From positions 1 to 7,939 of the forward strand of contig CAZYEY010000212.1 of the NCBI GenBank assembly GCA_964646585.1: a stretch of 7,939 bases of DNA, given 5' to 3'. Under the pieces are notes generated by a model. The model did not search any database and was not told the DNA's origin. It was given only the letters and a program-made list of their open reading frames with translations. The position numbers and the translations under genes were made by a program. Origin of the DNA: PFJX01 sp964646585. GTDB lineage: Bacteria > Pseudomonadota > Gammaproteobacteria > Burkholderiales > Thiobacillaceae. The number at the start of each line of letters is the position of its first letter. The first letter of the stretch is position 1. Positions 6,532 to 7,939 of the stretch are shown piece after piece.

Positions 6532-7025
6532 ACAAGGCGTGGTTGTTGCCACTTTTCTGTCTCGCCGGTTGTGCCCAGGACGAGTTCGCGGATCTGCGCG
6601 CGTTCATGGCCCAGACTGGAGCGGGAACCCAACAGGCCCTGGAGCCGCTGCCACCGGTCAAACCGACGGAGGCCTTCACCTACACCCCCGGCGATCTGCC
6701 CGATCCCTTCATGCCCCGCAAGCTGAAGGCGGGCAAGGGCGCGAGCAGTTTCCAGCCCGACTTGAATCGGCCGAAGGAACCCCTGGAACAATACCCCCTG
6801 GATGGCCTGCGCATGGTGGGAACCATCAAGAAGGACGGACAACTCTTCGCCTTGGTGCGCACTCCGGAAAACACGCTCTACCGTGTCAAGAAGGGGGACC
6901 ACATGGGACAAAACTACGGCCTGGTCATCGCCATCAGCGATACGGGTATCGAACTCAAAGAAATCGTCCAGGATGGCGCCGGCGACTGGACCGAATCCAA
7001 GGCCGCGCTGGCCCTTCAGGAGTAA
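6528..7025 (+). CDS. pilP: Type IV pilus lipoprotein PilP
   Basis: Periplasmic inner-membrane-associated lipoprotein of 165 residues that connects the PilN/PilO pair to the PilQ secretin. The signal sequence ends in the lipobox LAGC (12-15), so Cys15 should be lipidated. FADLRAFM (20-27) and the extended proline-rich linker (39-63) with DLPDPFMPR (56-64) are typical of the region that contacts PilO and PilQ. The folded beta domain runs from about 86 to 157, with LEQYPLDGLRMVGT (86-99) and YRVKKGDHMGQNYG (118-131). It overlaps pilO by four bases (ATGA). AGGG (6519-6522) lies five bases before the ATG. The gene ends in two consecutive in-frame stops, TAA and TAG (7023-7028), unlike the single coupled stops upstream. 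Confidence 0.96.
   Translation: MNKAWLLPLFCLAGCAQDEFADLRAFMAQTGAGTQQALEPLPPVKPTEAFTYTPGDLPDPFMPRKLKAGKGASSFQPDLNRPKEPLEQYPLDGLRMVGTIKKDGQLFALVRTPENTLYRVKKGDHMGQNYGLVIAISDTGIELKEIVQDGAGDWTESKAALALQE
7018..7022 (+). promoter_or_regulatory. Strong ribosome binding site for pilQ
   Basis: AGGAG ends eight bases before the ATG at 7031 and lies inside the last codons of pilP. It is the clearest Shine-Dalgarno sequence in the operon and supports M1 at 7031 over the in-frame ATG at 7046. Confidence 0.7.
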
Positions 7026-7030
7026 TAGCG

Positions 7031-7939
7031 ATGAAACTTGCGAATATGACCCGGATTCCGCATTGGAGAACCGCTCTGGCGATTTTGGCCTGGTTGGCCT
7101 CGTCTTCCCTGATGGCGGCCCAGAACGTGCTGAACACGGTGTCCGTGGCGGAGGGACAAAATGAAAGCCAGGTCATCAAGATCGTCCTCAAGGATGCCCT
7201 GGATGCCGCCCCGGTGACATTCACCACCAGCAACCCCCATCGCCTGGTTCTGGATTTCCCTGGCACCTCCAGCGGCGCAGGCAGGGTTCAGGAAAACCTG
7301 GGCGCCGGCGTGATCAAGAATTACCAGGTGATCCAGGCGGGAGACCGCACTCGGGTCGTATTCAACCTCACCGGCCCGGCCACGCATGAAGTGCGCAAGG
7401 ACCGCAATGTGGTCCTGGCGGTGCTGAAATCCGCCGGCCAGGCCAACGCTGGCGGCCAGGCCCAGGCGCCCACCCGCTTCGAGGAAGTGGGTAACCGGCG
7501 TGACCATGCCATCCGTGACGTGGATTTCCGCCGTGGCAAGAATGGCGAAGGCCGCATCGCCGTGACCCTCTCCGATCCCGGTGTCGGTATCGACATCCAG
7601 CAGAAGGGCCGCGCCATCCAGGTGGATTTCCTCAACACCTCATTGCCCGCGCCACTGCAACGCCGCCTCGATGTCTCCGACTTCGCCACCCCAACCCAGA
7701 TGGTCGAGTCTTTCGAGCAGGGCAAGAATACCCGCATGCTGGTCACGCCCAAGGGCAAGTGGGACTACTCCGCCTATCAGACCGGCAACCAGTTCATCCT
7801 GGAAGTCCGTTCCCTGGACGATCCCCAACTGGCCAAGCCGGACAAGCCGCTCTACACAGGCGAGAAACTCACCCTCAACTTCCAGAATGTGGAAGTCCGC
7901 TCCGTACTCCAGGTCATCGCGGACTTCACCGGTCTCAAC
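7031..7939 (+). CDS. pilQ: Type IV pilus outer-membrane secretin PilQ, C-terminus cut by window edge
   Basis: N-terminal 303 residues of the secretin whose ring forms the outer-membrane pore for the pilus; family members usually exceed 650 residues, so more than half is outside the window. A signal peptide covers about residues 1-30 (basic start, hydrophobic core 15-23, cleavage likely near MAA-Q). Two AMIN domains follow, which are thought to bind peptidoglycan: about 34-133, including HRLVLDFPGTS (70-80), and about 159-261, including RIAVTLSDPG (175-184) and FILEVRSL (255-262). They are joined by a short Gly/Ala/Gln-rich linker (about 135-147). The secretin N0/STN domain starts at LYTGEKLTLNFQNVEVRSVL (274-293) and is cut inside ADFTGLN. 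The N1 and pore-forming secretin domains are not visible. The ATG at 7031 has a strong AGGAG site, and the gene begins five bases after the pilP stop. Confidence 0.95.
   Translation, partial: MKLANMTRIPHWRTALAILAWLASSSLMAAQNVLNTVSVAEGQNESQVIKIVLKDALDAAPVTFTTSNPHRLVLDFPGTSSGAGRVQENLGAGVIKNYQVIQAGDRTRVVFNLTGPATHEVRKDRNVVLAVLKSAGQANAGGQAQAPTRFEEVGNRRDHAIRDVDFRRGKNGEGRIAVTLSDPGVGIDIQQKGRAIQVDFLNTSLPAPLQRRLDVSDFATPTQMVESFEQGKNTRMLVTPKGKWDYSAYQTGNQFILEVRSLDDPQLAKPDKPLYTGEKLTLNFQNVEVRSVLQVIADFTGLN

Noticed and set aside
1..7939. Insertion sequences, CRISPR arrays, tRNA or rRNA genes, attachment sites, or a wholly new gene system.
   Set aside because: No direct-repeat arrays, terminal inverted repeats, transposase motifs or RNA-gene signatures were found by eye. 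The window is filled by conserved wall, exopolysaccharide and type IV pilus genes.

Overview
The window is GC-rich (AT-rich only around 4170-4225) and fits a betaproteobacterial chromosome. Gene order and protein sequences suggest a Rhodocyclales- or Nitrosomonadales-like organism. That is inferred from family resemblance; the window holds no rRNA or other taxonomic marker. Coding density is very high, and I found no mobile element, CRISPR array or RNA gene.

Two divergent blocks flank a 129-base intergenic region (4128-4256). To the left, on the minus strand, are three genes in order of transcription: mrcA/ponA for the bifunctional penicillin-binding protein PBP1A (4127-1854); a small conserved protein of unknown function whose ATG lies one base after the mrcA stop (1852-1286); and, 60 bases on, a membrane sugar-1-phosphate transferase resembling the EpsB-like enzymes of PEP-CTERM/exosortase exopolysaccharide loci, which runs off the left edge (1225-1).

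To the right, on the plus strand, is the type IV pilus alignment operon pilM-pilN-pilO-pilP-pilQ. PilM, PilN, PilO and PilP are complete. PilQ, the outer-membrane secretin, is cut by the right edge at the start of its N0 domain. The first three junctions are ATGA overlaps, and pilQ follows pilP after five bases with its own strong ribosome binding site. Together these proteins link a cytoplasmic actin-like protein (PilM), two inner-membrane proteins (PilN, PilO), a lipoprotein (PilP) and the secretin (PilQ) across the envelope. The mrcA/pilMNOPQ divergent pair is a widely conserved proteobacterial arrangement, so the locus itself is not new.

The most striking observation is in PBP1A. The transpeptidase SxxK motif, normally G-S-x-x-K-P, reads G-P-S-F-K-P, so the residue in the nucleophile position is proline. 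The glycosyltransferase motifs and the other transpeptidase motifs (SKN, KTGT) are intact. If the base is correct, this protein should polymerise glycan strands but lack normal penicillin-sensitive cross-linking activity. Secondary points are a probable TTG start for pilM overlapping a six-codon upstream ORF, two adjacent inverted repeats in the divergent promoter region, and the nucleotidyltransferase-like but degenerate small protein coupled to mrcA.
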